From contig HG738137.1 of assembly GCA_000499405.2 (NCBI GenBank), forward strand, positions 5,766,001 through 5,830,000: 64,000 bases of DNA, in the 5' to 3' direction. Within the stretch, counting starts at the first letter, position 1, and each line of letters starts with the position of its first letter. This document shows, one piece after another, positions 32,663 through 43,896 of the stretch. The translations under genes were made by a program, and so were the position numbers. A model generated the notes under the pieces. It searched no databases and had not been told where the DNA came from. It worked only from the letters and a program-made list of their open reading frames with translations. The stretch comes from Onchocerca volvulus. Its lineage: Eukaryota > Nematoda > Chromadorea > Rhabditida > Onchocercidae.

Positions 32663-34279
32663 TAAACCAATGCAGACCCACTCCTTGTTGATGGCCTGAA
32701 TAGATGAAGTATGAAATGACAAGCCATGAGAACAATGTTTATTTCAATGGCTAAAATATCAAAATTCTTTCTCCAAATCCCGCTACTCTCAAACTTACCA
32801 CCCTTTCTCTCCATTCCTAGCCCGGCCTCGTTCATTCTGAAAATTGACAATACTTCTAGAAAATAATCTAAGACAAAATCAGATTCCGTCTGCATGAAAA
32901 AATGAAGACAGAAATCATATTTGATCATTGCAACCTTGGCTCAAATTCTGATTGTTACAACCGAATATAAAACCATATTACTTCTGTATTCTTACTGCAA
33001 GTCAAATGATACAATCAATCCAATCGAGTCAATAGAGACAATTGGTCCAATTGAGATTTTCCCGAAACGTTGCAACGCAATATCGCTTGTCAGAAAGTAA
33101 CGAAGGATTCCATTTTTAGCGTATGATTGAGAATTAGCATTGTAGTTGCTTTTCATCACTCTTTAGTTCCTATAGTTTCAGTTCAGTCATTTCAAAATGA
33201 ATGATCAGGAGAAATTGTCGATGTCTTGTGGAAGATAAAAATGCAAGGTACAAAACACTGGTAATGTCCGGTGATTATGGCGAAAAGTGCTTCTTTTTAA
33301 GTCTTATCACGTTATCTGCGTGGAGGGCCTTTTGCTCGCTAATATCATATTCTATCCTTCTGGGACAGTACAGAGTCCAAGATGCCAATTTTTATCTCTC
33401 AACTTTATGTCTCATATCAGAGACCCAAAGTATGTGGGCTGAATGATCTATCAATTCATCTGCATTTCCAGTCTTATTTACCACGGCTTAATCGCCAAAC
33501 ATGCATGTGAATTCTATTTCATCGCTAAACATGAGTATCGCAAGTGCACACGTATATCTCATTTTATCGCTATGCATATAGCTCATCCAATTGCCAAACA
33601 CACATCCATAATCTATTTAATCGCTATCTTTTGCTGCATATGCTCAGTCCATCTTCTAAATTGAGATTTTCATATTTTTTCAATAGCTAACATTCCTTCA
33701 CAAGGCTTGGCAAAGTAAATAGTGAAACAGAGAAGTGTAATCGACTTCAAATAAAGAATCGAAAAATTCTACAAATGAGCAACAGGATGAAGGAAGGCAG
33801 ATATTATAGTTTGAAATTTTGATGGTTCTATGGCAATTCAGAAATTTTAAAAAATGAAGCGAATCAAATTAGATGCTAAAATATTTTATCAGAGAGACAA
33901 GGATGAATGTAATGGTATTTTTGTGAAAATTACGAAAATATGTATGAAACAAGCAGATAGATATAATAAGAAACTGTGGAAAAATTTAAAGCATTCTGAT
34001 GACATTGTCAAAGAAATGAAAACGATTTTCGTTTTATATTAGTAATTAATTTTTTTGAAAAATTGAAGAATGTGTATTACAATCTCATTTTAGCTTTCTG
34101 ATTTATCTCATTTCTTCAACAGATCTTGCTATCTCATAATTGGTCTTTTTACTCGAATGATCTTGAAATGGCCAACCTTCATGTCTTTTAAATTTTAATA
34201 AAGCATATCACACAAATCATTATTCGTATAATCTATACAATTTTTAACACAAGTTAATCACTTGAATTATAAAATGAAT
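32663..34279. other. Intergenic region between BDP1 and the small heat-shock gene
   Basis: No supported gene. The stretch 33060-33660 is less AT-rich than its surroundings and has open frames (33201..33446 on the plus strand) without recognisable motifs; it ends in a degenerate repeat array (33480-33640). Confidence 0.5.
33480..33640. repeat. Degenerate short repeat array
   Basis: Five loosely repeated units built around ATCGC(C/T)AAACATG or ATCGCTATGCAT, spaced 24-46 bases apart, with TCTATTT or CTCATTTT linkers. Confidence 0.55.
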
Positions 34280-35566
34280 TTATGAGAATGTCTTCATAAT
34301 AACATACGGTCGTTGATATTTGGTCAAGTCTACGATTGCCAAAGATATCGGCTTCCCATACTGTGATATCTGAAAATACTAGCTATTATGAAGAAATTTA
34401 AACTTAATTCATTATCACGAAATTCAGTCATGAAATTACTAAATAAAATGAATCCTTATATATAGAAAAATGGCGATGAAAATTTATTTGATGCTAATAG
34501 CTTCAAAAACACTTCTCATGGCAGCATCTTGCTCAATTTTGAATGATGGATTAGTTAATTTTTTTTTATTTCGCCTCTTAAGAAATACAAAAACTTGTTT
34601 TTTTATTCCGCCTAAGTAATTGAAGCATGTTTCTCAATACAAGACAAAAACAACCTTTTTAGCAAACACGCTAACTTGTGATGAAGTTTGTTTTTCGCGT
34701 GAAATATTGATTGTATCAAGATCTATATCTTCTGATAAATGATACTGTCGTGATAATCTTCGCGTCGAATAATTCGGATCGTTTGGATTTTTTCGATCAG
34801 CATAAATATGTATATTATTTCCCAAAACTGATACCTATGAATCAAAAATTGGTAAAAATTAAAAAATTGAAGGAGGAATTGAAATAAAGTTTAAATATTT
34901 GAGCAGTTGAAGGATATTTTGGAAGATTTCAGTGATAATTAGGCCTACAAAAAAAGCCTCTGAACGCTTGAGAAATCATTTTTATCACTTTACAGAACAT
35001 TAGAAAACCGTTGTTTTTCTAAGAAACAAAGTACATTTCGATAAAGGTTTCTAAAAGCATATAAATTATCAAGGCAATATATTCAGCAGAAGAGAACTTC
35101 TTGGATGAAAATAACATTACATCAATTTCTTCCGGTTGAAAAGCAGTAAAATAATTCAAATCTATATTCGCTTCGAAACGATCACGACTATTCCGAAATC
35201 GTACGAAATTTTTTTCTGTTCCACTGCAAAACAGTGCTGTTGAATCATTGAGACTGCAAATCTCAAACACGTAACCTCTAATATTTCAGATTTCAGTAAT
35301 TATCATCCAAACAAGTCTAGCATGATACTGGAGCAAAAGTACTTATGAGCTCATGTGTTCTTAGCAAGCAGTGATGCAAGCTGAATGATGTATGAACTTT
35401 CTCGAATGTCACCTTTGATCCAGTTTCTTCTGGGATATAATTTATGAAGATAAGAGATCTCAGCTTACATTGGTATTTCCCAATTTTCGCTCCATTTTCT
35501 CTTGCTAATCGTTGCTTTGCCACCAAATTGTTCGATATTTTTTTCAACCTCATTCTTTAGGACCAT
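34280..35566 (-). CDS. Small heat-shock protein (HSP20/alpha-crystallin family)
   Basis: Four exons (35469..35566, 35121..35223, 34655..34834, 34280..34369) join in phase to 156 residues, typical of the family. Exon 1 begins two bases after TTTTTACAG, a likely spliced-leader acceptor. The N-terminal arm (1-40) contains KRKWSENWEIP. The alpha-crystallin domain (about 45-125) shows RFEANIDLNYFTAFQPEEID followed by VSVLGNNIHIYADRKN, the RRLSRQYHLSEDIDLDTI block, and the SLAIV strand near the end in place of a typical GVL motif. Members are ATP-independent chaperones that hold unfolding clients. The strand normally written as GxLxI is weakly kept and the tail lacks a clear I-x-I motif, so oligomer behaviour may differ. 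Exon 1 could also be read in another frame, but only this frame meets the exon 2 phase. Confidence 0.85.
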
Positions 35567-35688
35567 TTCTGTAAAAATATATTTGAATAATATATCAAAG
35601 CGATTTTTTTTTGTCGTCGTTAAAAATCATCTCAGCATTTGAGTAAATCAACGAATTTTCGATGATCGTTCATTAATTTTAAAAAGTA

Positions 35689-36210
35689 CAATGCAGCTTT
35701 TTTTGAAGGAGACGAAAGTCTCGAAAATGAGAAACATGAAGACCAGTCATCGAAAGTTTACAGCTTCCTGAATCCAGACGAAACCATTAATATGCTTAAC
35801 AAATCGATGAGTTGACTTCGATTTGCTTTCATCAAGAAAAGGATTCGATTTTCTTTACAACATTGCTTGATTACACATTAGACAACCAATTTTCCGGAAG
35901 TTGAACGGATCGAGCTGCGAAGATTATGATTTTTTTTCTATCCATCAGGTTCTGACTAATCAACCATTACTTCTTACATCTTAACAACAACATTTTGCAT
36001 TGAAAATGCTTCTATAACCAACAAGATGTAGAAAATGCATTCGAAGAATTCATTGGGTTCCAAAACACGAATATCTGATGTTACATGTATAGAATAAACT
36101 TTCCTCTTGTTTTCAAAAAGCTGCTGATTGTTATAGTTCTTGTTTTAATTAATTAAGACATATTTGAGCCTACTTATAATCTTAAAAATTTTGAAATTCA
36201 CAGCTTAAAA
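35689..36210 (+). mobile_element. Internally deleted mariner remnant
   Basis: Plus-strand sequence closely resembles the minus-strand element at 7690-8482 over both ends: the GAAGGAGACGAAAGTCTCGA block (35706 on), then the C-terminal half from CTTCCTGAATCCAGACGAA (35764 on). About 270 bases that the other copy keeps between these parts are missing, with the junction near 35760. The encoded fragments include LNPDET and NQQDVENAFEEFI, the latter matching the mariner C-terminal block NQQDAENAFQEFV. It is full of stops and non-functional. Confidence 0.75.
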
Positions 36211-36796
36211 TTATAACCACTTCTACATCAATCTATTATTTTAAATGATTAGAACTATTACAGTTCTCTTGAGTAGGATATGAAGTTGCACTACTTGTAT
36301 ATTAAATCATTTCGTTAAACCACAATAAAGATACTGTACTTGACACCTGAAGATTGTCTTGTGATTGCTATCAATACTATGAAAATATGTGATGAATTAA
36401 AATATTCAAATATCAATTAATTGCAAGTCTAAGATAGTATAGCCACATAACTAATATGAAACAAGCTACTGAAAAGCAACTACTAAAAAATGATTGAGAG
36501 AAAATTGCTGAAGAATAAAAAGTGAAACATGCTTTTAAAACAGAGAACACAAAGTACGTGGTTCCAGCGTCCTACCAATAATTTTATAAAATATTTTATT
36601 TGTTTCTTTTAATAAGATAACTTGGTAGTTGAGATGTCGTTGCTTTTGAAAATTAATGCATTCACTTATCAACTCAAAAAATCCACTAAACGGGAAAAAT
36701 ATAGGAAGTTCGTAAAATAATAATATGAAAAGTTCAAATGAAAAGTTTTCTGAACTCTTCACTGATCAGCTTCATCATCTATGATATCACAAAAAT

Positions 36797-36937
36797 GTGT
36801 TATCCCTAGCAAAGATCTTTAAAACAGAAGAACAACTTGGATGCATTAAATATCTTTTTAATGCAAAGTGTTATCTCTAGCAATGATCTTTAAAACAGAG
36901 GAACAACTTAATGCATTAAATATCTTTCTAATGCGAA
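36797..36937. repeat. Tandem duplication, 71-base unit
   Basis: Unit 1 (36797-36867) and unit 2 (36868-36937) both run from GTGTTATC through CTAGCAA, GATCTTTAAAACAGA and GAACAACTT to TAATGC. They differ by a handful of substitutions and a small indel, suggesting a fairly recent duplication. Confidence 0.9.
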
Positions 36938-38235
36938 GTTTTTCAAAAAAAAAAAAAAAAACGGAAATCAAAGTTGAATAAAAACAATGGTATTTTCTGG
37001 AGAAAATAATATTTTATTTGGATAATAATGATGATGAACCAAGAAATTTCAATTGAGGTTGTTCTAAGTTTGGTAATTATTTTTGATTTCACTAACATTA
37101 CCCAGCCTCTAAAGTTTAATTTCAAAGGTCTAATTCATAGAAATTACTTATTGCTAACTTTTTCTTCGTTTCTACTCTTAATAATAACATTCGTTTATAG
37201 ACTGGCTGAAAGCGAAAGTACAAAAAACTTTATAAACACGACATTCAAATCTGTTTAGTTTATTTATTACTGAGATGAAAATTTTGACGTTTCTCATCTT
37301 AATCTCCCTGTTTTAAACAAAAGTTTACTGACTCATTGCAAGATAAGTAAACAAACTTATTATTCTATGATTCCTTCCCTTTTTTTTGTTTTAAAAACGA
37401 AATGTAAGAATTAGTCAGTCAATGAGTAAGTTCATCGAAAAATATTATAGGAAGTTATGGGAGACAATTTGGACACCCTTTGTTTTGGGAAAACTTCCAT
37501 AACAATGAGATTTTTTCCTCTATTTTTGTTCACTAATGTGATTTTGCAGGATGTCATGTTCTTTTATTTTTGTCTCTAAATTTGAATAATTCTTAAATTT
37601 ATTTAATGTCAATTTAAACAGCATTTATGTATCAACATGTCGATCAGCAGGAATTACACAGTGAAATAAGAGAAAGCACAAACAATTCAAGTAACTCTTC
37701 AAAGTGGAAGAGAATCAGCACTGCGAGTTGTTTGATTTTGCTTTAATCTTTGAATTTGCTTAAAAGCAGCAAATTATTAAAAGTTTAAGAGTAAAACAAT
37801 TATTCCCGTTTGTTGCTTAAAATTTATTAAGAATAATTTTACTTATCATTTTGACAAAGCAATCAAGTGTTCAATTGAGTAACAGCGAATGATTGATATA
37901 CGTAAAAATGCAGATTTGATTAATATTAGAGAAATATTCTTGATTAAACTCACAATGTAAATCAAATTTTCAAGTCTCGTTTTTAAATATCAAAAAAAAA
38001 AGAAGAGAAATTATTGGGATCTGAAATAGCATTGAACTGAGCAAGAATCAGATTTTATTGTTTATTCATTCACTTCTTTATTCTTATAATTTTAAATTTA
38101 TGGGATCAACTTGTTTTTCCAATAAAACTCATTCTCAAGAAACTGGAAATAAATAAAAAACATCATACAGTAAATGAATATAAATAACATGATCATGCAA
38201 TACTGTATTATGTAACTTGCAGCCTGTTTTAAAAC
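36938..38235. other. Intergenic, no gene seen
   Basis: Includes a poly-A tract at 36947-36961. A plus-strand open frame at 37028..37258 is hydrophobic, but lacks splice partners or family motifs. Confidence 0.5.
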
Positions 38236-40806
38236 CTAATGAGAAACTGGTTTTGGCAGTACAGCTGGTGGTTGTTTGGATGGATTTAATGGCGTTGCAT
38301 TCACAGGATTCATTTGCGGGATTTCTTCCACAGTCTCTTCTGGAAACTCTAATTCCCACAATCGTTTCAGATGCTTACCTCGAACATCACGCGGTGTGCC
38401 GAATCCAGTCATTCCTCTCTGAAAATTTATTGTCACATGTTAATCAATACTGCTTCTTTTTTTACAAATTTTAATTTCAATAGATAATTCACGATCAATT
38501 TTCATTGGATTAATTTACCTGTGAATCATATTTGTTGGTTCCGGATTGCAATCTAATGATTGAATCGGTAGCTCTCAGTTGCTCAATTGTCCATTTTTTG
38601 CCCTTATCAGCAAATTGCACATTGAGAGCAGTATTACGGGGCATACCAAAACCCGTTTTACCCTGCAACTTCATAATATTGTTTTGCATGGAAATATAGT
38701 CATGAAGATGAATTACAAAGTTTATTTTTTGTTGAATGGATGTTTGCAATGATCGATGTACAACAATAAATCCTTTGACAGTAAACTTGTGATTGTTGTG
38801 AAATCAGCCGAATGAAAATATTTTAATCTTTCTGATTTACTGCGCGATTCCATTCGACAAAGAGAATATTGGACAAACGAGTTCACCAAGGATGCATTAA
38901 CGATTTTATGTCTTTACATATTCATAGTTCAGACTTCCACAGTGCATCAAAATTAGTTGTCTATAAATTTTCAAAAAGCAACTATATAGCTCTTTTGATT
39001 AAAAAAACATCCGAATTGCATATTTTAGTAGACGGAAAGCTGATTTCCAATTAATTAAATTTCTGAGGATTCTTGTGTAGGATATCATATAAAAAAATCT
39101 ATTCAGTCTTTTTACCTAACTATTTGTGCAAACTTTAATTTCTATGAAATTTTACATAACAAAAATGAAAAATGAAATCCGATGTTTCAGCAATGACAAG
39201 AAATTTACATACTAACACAAAAGTGATGCATTATATTGTACTGATCCTACTAAAAAATGAATCAAAATAATGAATGAAATCGAAAAAGGGCTAATGGAAA
39301 AATGTTTCGAAATTTTCGAAATGTGATAATGATCATATAATTATCCCGGAATATTTTTCATAAGTTTTCGAATTTTACATAAGTTTTAAAATTTTAATTG
39401 CATTCCAAATAAGCGAATTTCATCAGAATGTTAGATTATCCTCAGCATTTTATTTCTTTGACTCAGAAATTGAATGATTTGCAGAAGACAGCATAAATTC
39501 ACAAATGGATTGCTTCTTTCAGAAAAACTTCCCATCAAAATTTTGGAAAAAGTTACATTTTTCTAGAAAAATTTATTAAGTGATGCCCAAAAATTCTTAT
39601 TGGCAATCTCAAAAAGCTATCGAAAAATTCCTCATTCAGTGATTAATAATAAAATTTGAGACGCTACACAGTTTAACATAAAATGTGAATAACGAAAAAA
39701 AAAGAAGGAAAAAAATTGCCAGTAATTTTGTTCTGATCGATTTCAAATACTTTGATATTTGTATGAATCATAAAGCATGATGATATCAATTTTTCAACTA
39801 TTCTCCTCTCTGTTTTTCTCTCATTGATTGTTCCAATTCATTATGCATGAAATAAAGAACTCATTGTTAACTAAATTTCAAAGCTTCTTATTTCTTCATC
39901 ATTCGAATCTAAATCGAATGAAATTGAGCAATTTTGACAAGTAGAGTAACAATCCTAATAAGTAAACTAACTTTTTGTGAGTCGAATTGATTTGTTCCCG
40001 ATTGCAGTGGTACCAAACCATCAGTCTGTCGTAACTGTCCAAGAGTGAATTTACCGCTACGTGTACGTCGTTCATTTTCCGCTGTGGCCGGTACTTCTAC
40101 ATGAGCAATCTTCAAGCCACTTTCTGCAACAAATCACTGAAATTATGATTAATTTTTAATTCATATCGAAAAATCTATTTCACTACTTTAAAACAAATAA
40201 ATCTTGAATTTAGAACATGATCGATGCCAATGATTGTAGCTAAGCTAAATAGAGAGTACTTAAACATATGGCTAAAATACAGTTAACAGGGTTTTGGATA
40301 AACTTAAGTTCCTTTAAATATAATTATTCCGAAAATAATGATAATCTTGACTATAATAATTTCTGGGCCGAGTCAATATTTTTATTAGCTAATTGCCAGT
40401 ACTGGAAGCCAAATTGATTAGAAAAAAATTCTGAATTAAATTTAAATAAATATGATATACATATATGTAAAGTAGACAATATCATTCACACAAGAACTTT
40501 TGGAGATTAAATATTTGTCAAAAAATGTTCATATTTGATTAGAATTTATTAATTTTATTAAAGCAAAATATGTCCCGCATGCTAACAAATTCTTATTTAT
40601 AGGCGGATTGAAATGGATTTAGTAAAGACTGAAATCAATATAAGAAGATTGTTCAGTATCAAGTACCATATTATTGATGAATTACATCCATACAGCGAGA
40701 AAAAATTGTTCCGATAATCACACTGAAATGTTCGAAGGCTCTTTTAAAATATTACAAAAAACGTAAAGTGAAACTAACGTGAAGTGAGTTCGGTAGAATT
40801 GGCCAT
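38236..40806 (-). CDS. Short two-repeat CLIK (calponin-like repeat) protein
   Basis: Four exons (40779..40806, 39972..40123, 38519..38662, 38236..38418) join in phase to 168 residues beginning MANSTELTS. There are two calponin-like repeats: LVPLQSGTNQFDSQKGKTGF and IIRLQSGTNKYDSQRGMTGF. Each exon junction inside the repeats falls right after SQ or SQK in phase 0. The C-terminus GKHLKRLWELEFPEE nearly repeats that of UNC-87 (GKHLKRIWELEYPEE), followed here by a Pro-rich tail. Such repeats bind and stabilise actin filaments. No calponin-homology domain is present. It sits about 3 kb downstream of UNC-87 on the same strand and is most simply a tandem duplicate that kept few repeats. The first exon (28 bases) rests on phase and a GTTAGT donor only. 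Confidence 0.85.
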
Positions 40807-43800
40807 ATGTTTCGTTCACGTTATATGATCAACAAGGATGATCGAACTGCTACAATGGCAATTACTAATGATATGATGGCGATAGGTTTGCAATAGTTTT
40901 GTTAATCTGTGAGTGGTAGCACGGATATATTGATGTGGATGGTAGATGTTATAAAGGTTTTCCTCTAACTGACACAAACCTGATTCTCTAAGGAGCTCGA
41001 GATCAAGCTCCTTCTACATCTTTGCAAGATATCGTTAGTATTGCTGTTGCTAGATGAGGTAGAGGAAGAAGGGAGATTCCTGTTATTTCCTGGAAGAATG
41101 CAACGGTGATCGAATGATAAACAGTCAAGTAACTGGTAGCTAATGATAGTGAAAGCACTTCAATTTCTCTCACTTTTTTAACTAAAATACACAAAAAGGC
41201 AGCGCTTCCAAGTAATATTGCCGTTTGCTTTCAAATAAAAATTTTCACTGTATTCTGCATCACAGCTATCTGTCATCAGCACAGTTAAAATTTTTTAGTA
41301 GAGAATATCCAAGTAAACTGATCACTAGGTTATTCTTTGTGTTGAGACGCGGACGAATTTTTTATGTTAAGACACGCACGAATTTTAAACAAAAAACGAT
41401 TCTGCGAACTTTGATTCAATACACACTTCCTAATGATCTTTGGTTGAAATTTCTTCAGGACTTCTCATCTGATAGAAAATCTTGAGAAGAGAGACTTAAG
41501 CTGATTACTATTTCAAGACATGTCATTTCGTTTTAAATATTCAGTTTATCATTCTGATATGAAGATTGTTAAAAACATAACAAATTTTCGGAGTAAATGG
41601 TATGGTGATAAGAAGTTGCTGGAATTTTGAATTTCGTTTTTTCCTAAAATATCAATCTTTGAGATGAAAACTGTACAACTGAATCCAATTATCAATAATA
41701 GTTCAATAGAAGACGAATGTTAAAAGAAGAAGAGGAATAGGAGAATAGAAGGGAAATGTCTGTGATGCAGCATTATAAGATTATTCGTTAGTGCTAAGAG
41801 AAAAATATAAGGAATATTGGCAGCATAATATGCAAAATTTATAATCTCGCCAAGGGATGACTCTTGATTTTTTTTAACTCGAGATTGTTTGTAATAAAGG
41901 GTCAACCAAAGCTAAGTTCCTACAAAATTTTAAATGTGAGAATAAAACTACTTGTCAAAAATACTAATATGAAAATTACAATTGACAAACAGAGTTCACT
42001 GTCAACCACATTATGTTTCTTTGTCAAACAAACTGTCTAAATTTTTTTTAATATTTGGCTCAGTGAATTTTTTGATGATAACTGATTATACACTTAGATA
42101 GTGAGCATTGACTATATGATGCCGATTAAAAAATCAGCATTGATATCCATTCATTGATCGAGTTGTTAACATTTTGACAAAGCTATCTTCAAACAAATTT
42201 TTAGCGGATTAATGACAAGTGGTATAAAGAAAGTTTATGGAGTGAAGATTTCTGCGACAAATTGCCGTACAGAGTGAGATAGCAAGAAAAGAAAGATATT
42301 TCATAAGTACTTGATGTTTGAAGTATTTAAGCTTTCCTTGAAATTTCAAGGCTCTGCACAAGCCTATTTTTTGAGGTCAAAGAATGAGAATGTTAAATTG
42401 ATGTAAAATCAATTTCAAGTGATGAATCTAGACTATTTCAACAGATTCTTGTAGTTTCTCAATATGCAACATATTGATATGCATGATGGAATGTTCAGTC
42501 CATTCCAGTCTGGCTAAATTTGTACACATAGTAGAAATTAGTTCAAGTGATATCTGAATTATATAACAGCAATCTCTTCTGCCAGCAATCTCTCTAACTT
42601 AAGCTGATTTTTAAATTATAATCTTTCAATGTCCACTTTCTGTTCCCAAGCATGTAAGATTATTGCAAAAGAGGTTAAACATAATTGCCAGTGAGTGTTC
42701 TGAGTGAAATGTATATGTATATATTAACATCCAACAAACAGTTTTTCTCTCCTGAGTTGAGTCGCATCGAATCAGAAAAAATCAGTAGGAATTTTAAATA
42801 AAAAAGAGAAAGAGCCTCTCAATCTTTGATCTTTTCTAACTTCAGTAAACTCAGATTTTTAATCATTTTTGTGACAAAAATCGCACTGCTAAAATACGTA
42901 AGTTGTTTTTGTGCAACCGATAGAGCTGCCAGATGTTTATAAAAAAGGATTGTTGACTTTTTTACGTGTCACAGCAATTCAATGATTTTTTTTGTTCAGC
43001 CTATTGAAAATATCGCATGGAAATATAAATATAAGCATAGAAATCATAGCATTAGCAATAATAATATCGCATTATTTGATTGGGCACATAAATAAAATAT
43101 ATGTAAATTACAGTAACATTTAGGCAGCTTTCTTCTTGAAACAAAAAATTTCTCATTCGAAAACATACGCATTTAAAGATGCCACACTAATCTATATCAT
43201 GTCATGTTATTATCAATAAGCAAAGCAAAATTGTGATCAAATTATCATAAAGTATATTCAAATGCACAATATCCCGGAAGTGGGAAGTCGTATTTTGCAA
43301 AGTTTTTCTATGATAGAATAAGGGATGCTTACACACTGGTCGTCATATAAAAGGTAATTCACACATTAATTAATTATTTGATTAGCGGAAATCAATTCAT
43401 TGCAAAAGAATATAATAAAAATCATCGCAAAAAAGAACGAAATTGCAGGCATGATGAGCATAAAACGTAAATTTTTTTTCATGAAAGTTTTGAAAAAGTG
43501 AAGAGTTGAAAGATCCGAAAATTTTGGCAGCCGGAAAACTTTTAAAACCAGAAATAAATTCCTTTGAAAATCTGAAATTTTATAGTGTTCCACTTCTGCT
43601 GAAATGTCCTATCAATGACATATTGTTATTCGAGCTAAATGATATCAAATTTCGAATTCATAATTCAGCGAACAAAAGGGGTGAACTACAAAAGTAAAAG
43701 TTATTAGAACAATATTTATCCAACACCATAGGTATAAGAATTTAAGAATAAATCAATTGATTTATTTAATTTTAGACAAAAAAATTTATTTCGATTAATA

Positions 43801-43896
43801 AATGTATATTTAGCTGTTGTAAAACAAGACCGACATAGGTTTTAGATTTATTGCTAGAGCAAGAAATTTCAGGAGTGGGTTTCAGTGAGTTGAAAT
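40807..43896. other. Spacer between the two CLIK-repeat genes
   Basis: No exon found that would link the two genes: UNC-87 has its own stop at 43897 and the downstream gene its own start at 40806. The sequence is AT-rich without obvious repeats. Confidence 0.55.
43847..43852 (-). terminator. Poly(A) signal for unc-87
   Basis: Minus-strand AATAAA about 45 bases past the stop codon at 43897-43899. Confidence 0.6.

Noticed and set aside
33201..33446. Plus-strand 81-codon frame in the BDP1-HSP spacer
   Set aside because: No conserved motif; the region is mildly GC-richer, which lengthens chance frames.
37028..37258. Plus-strand hydrophobic 76-codon frame
   Set aside because: Composition matches AT-rich non-coding DNA; no splice sites or family motifs.
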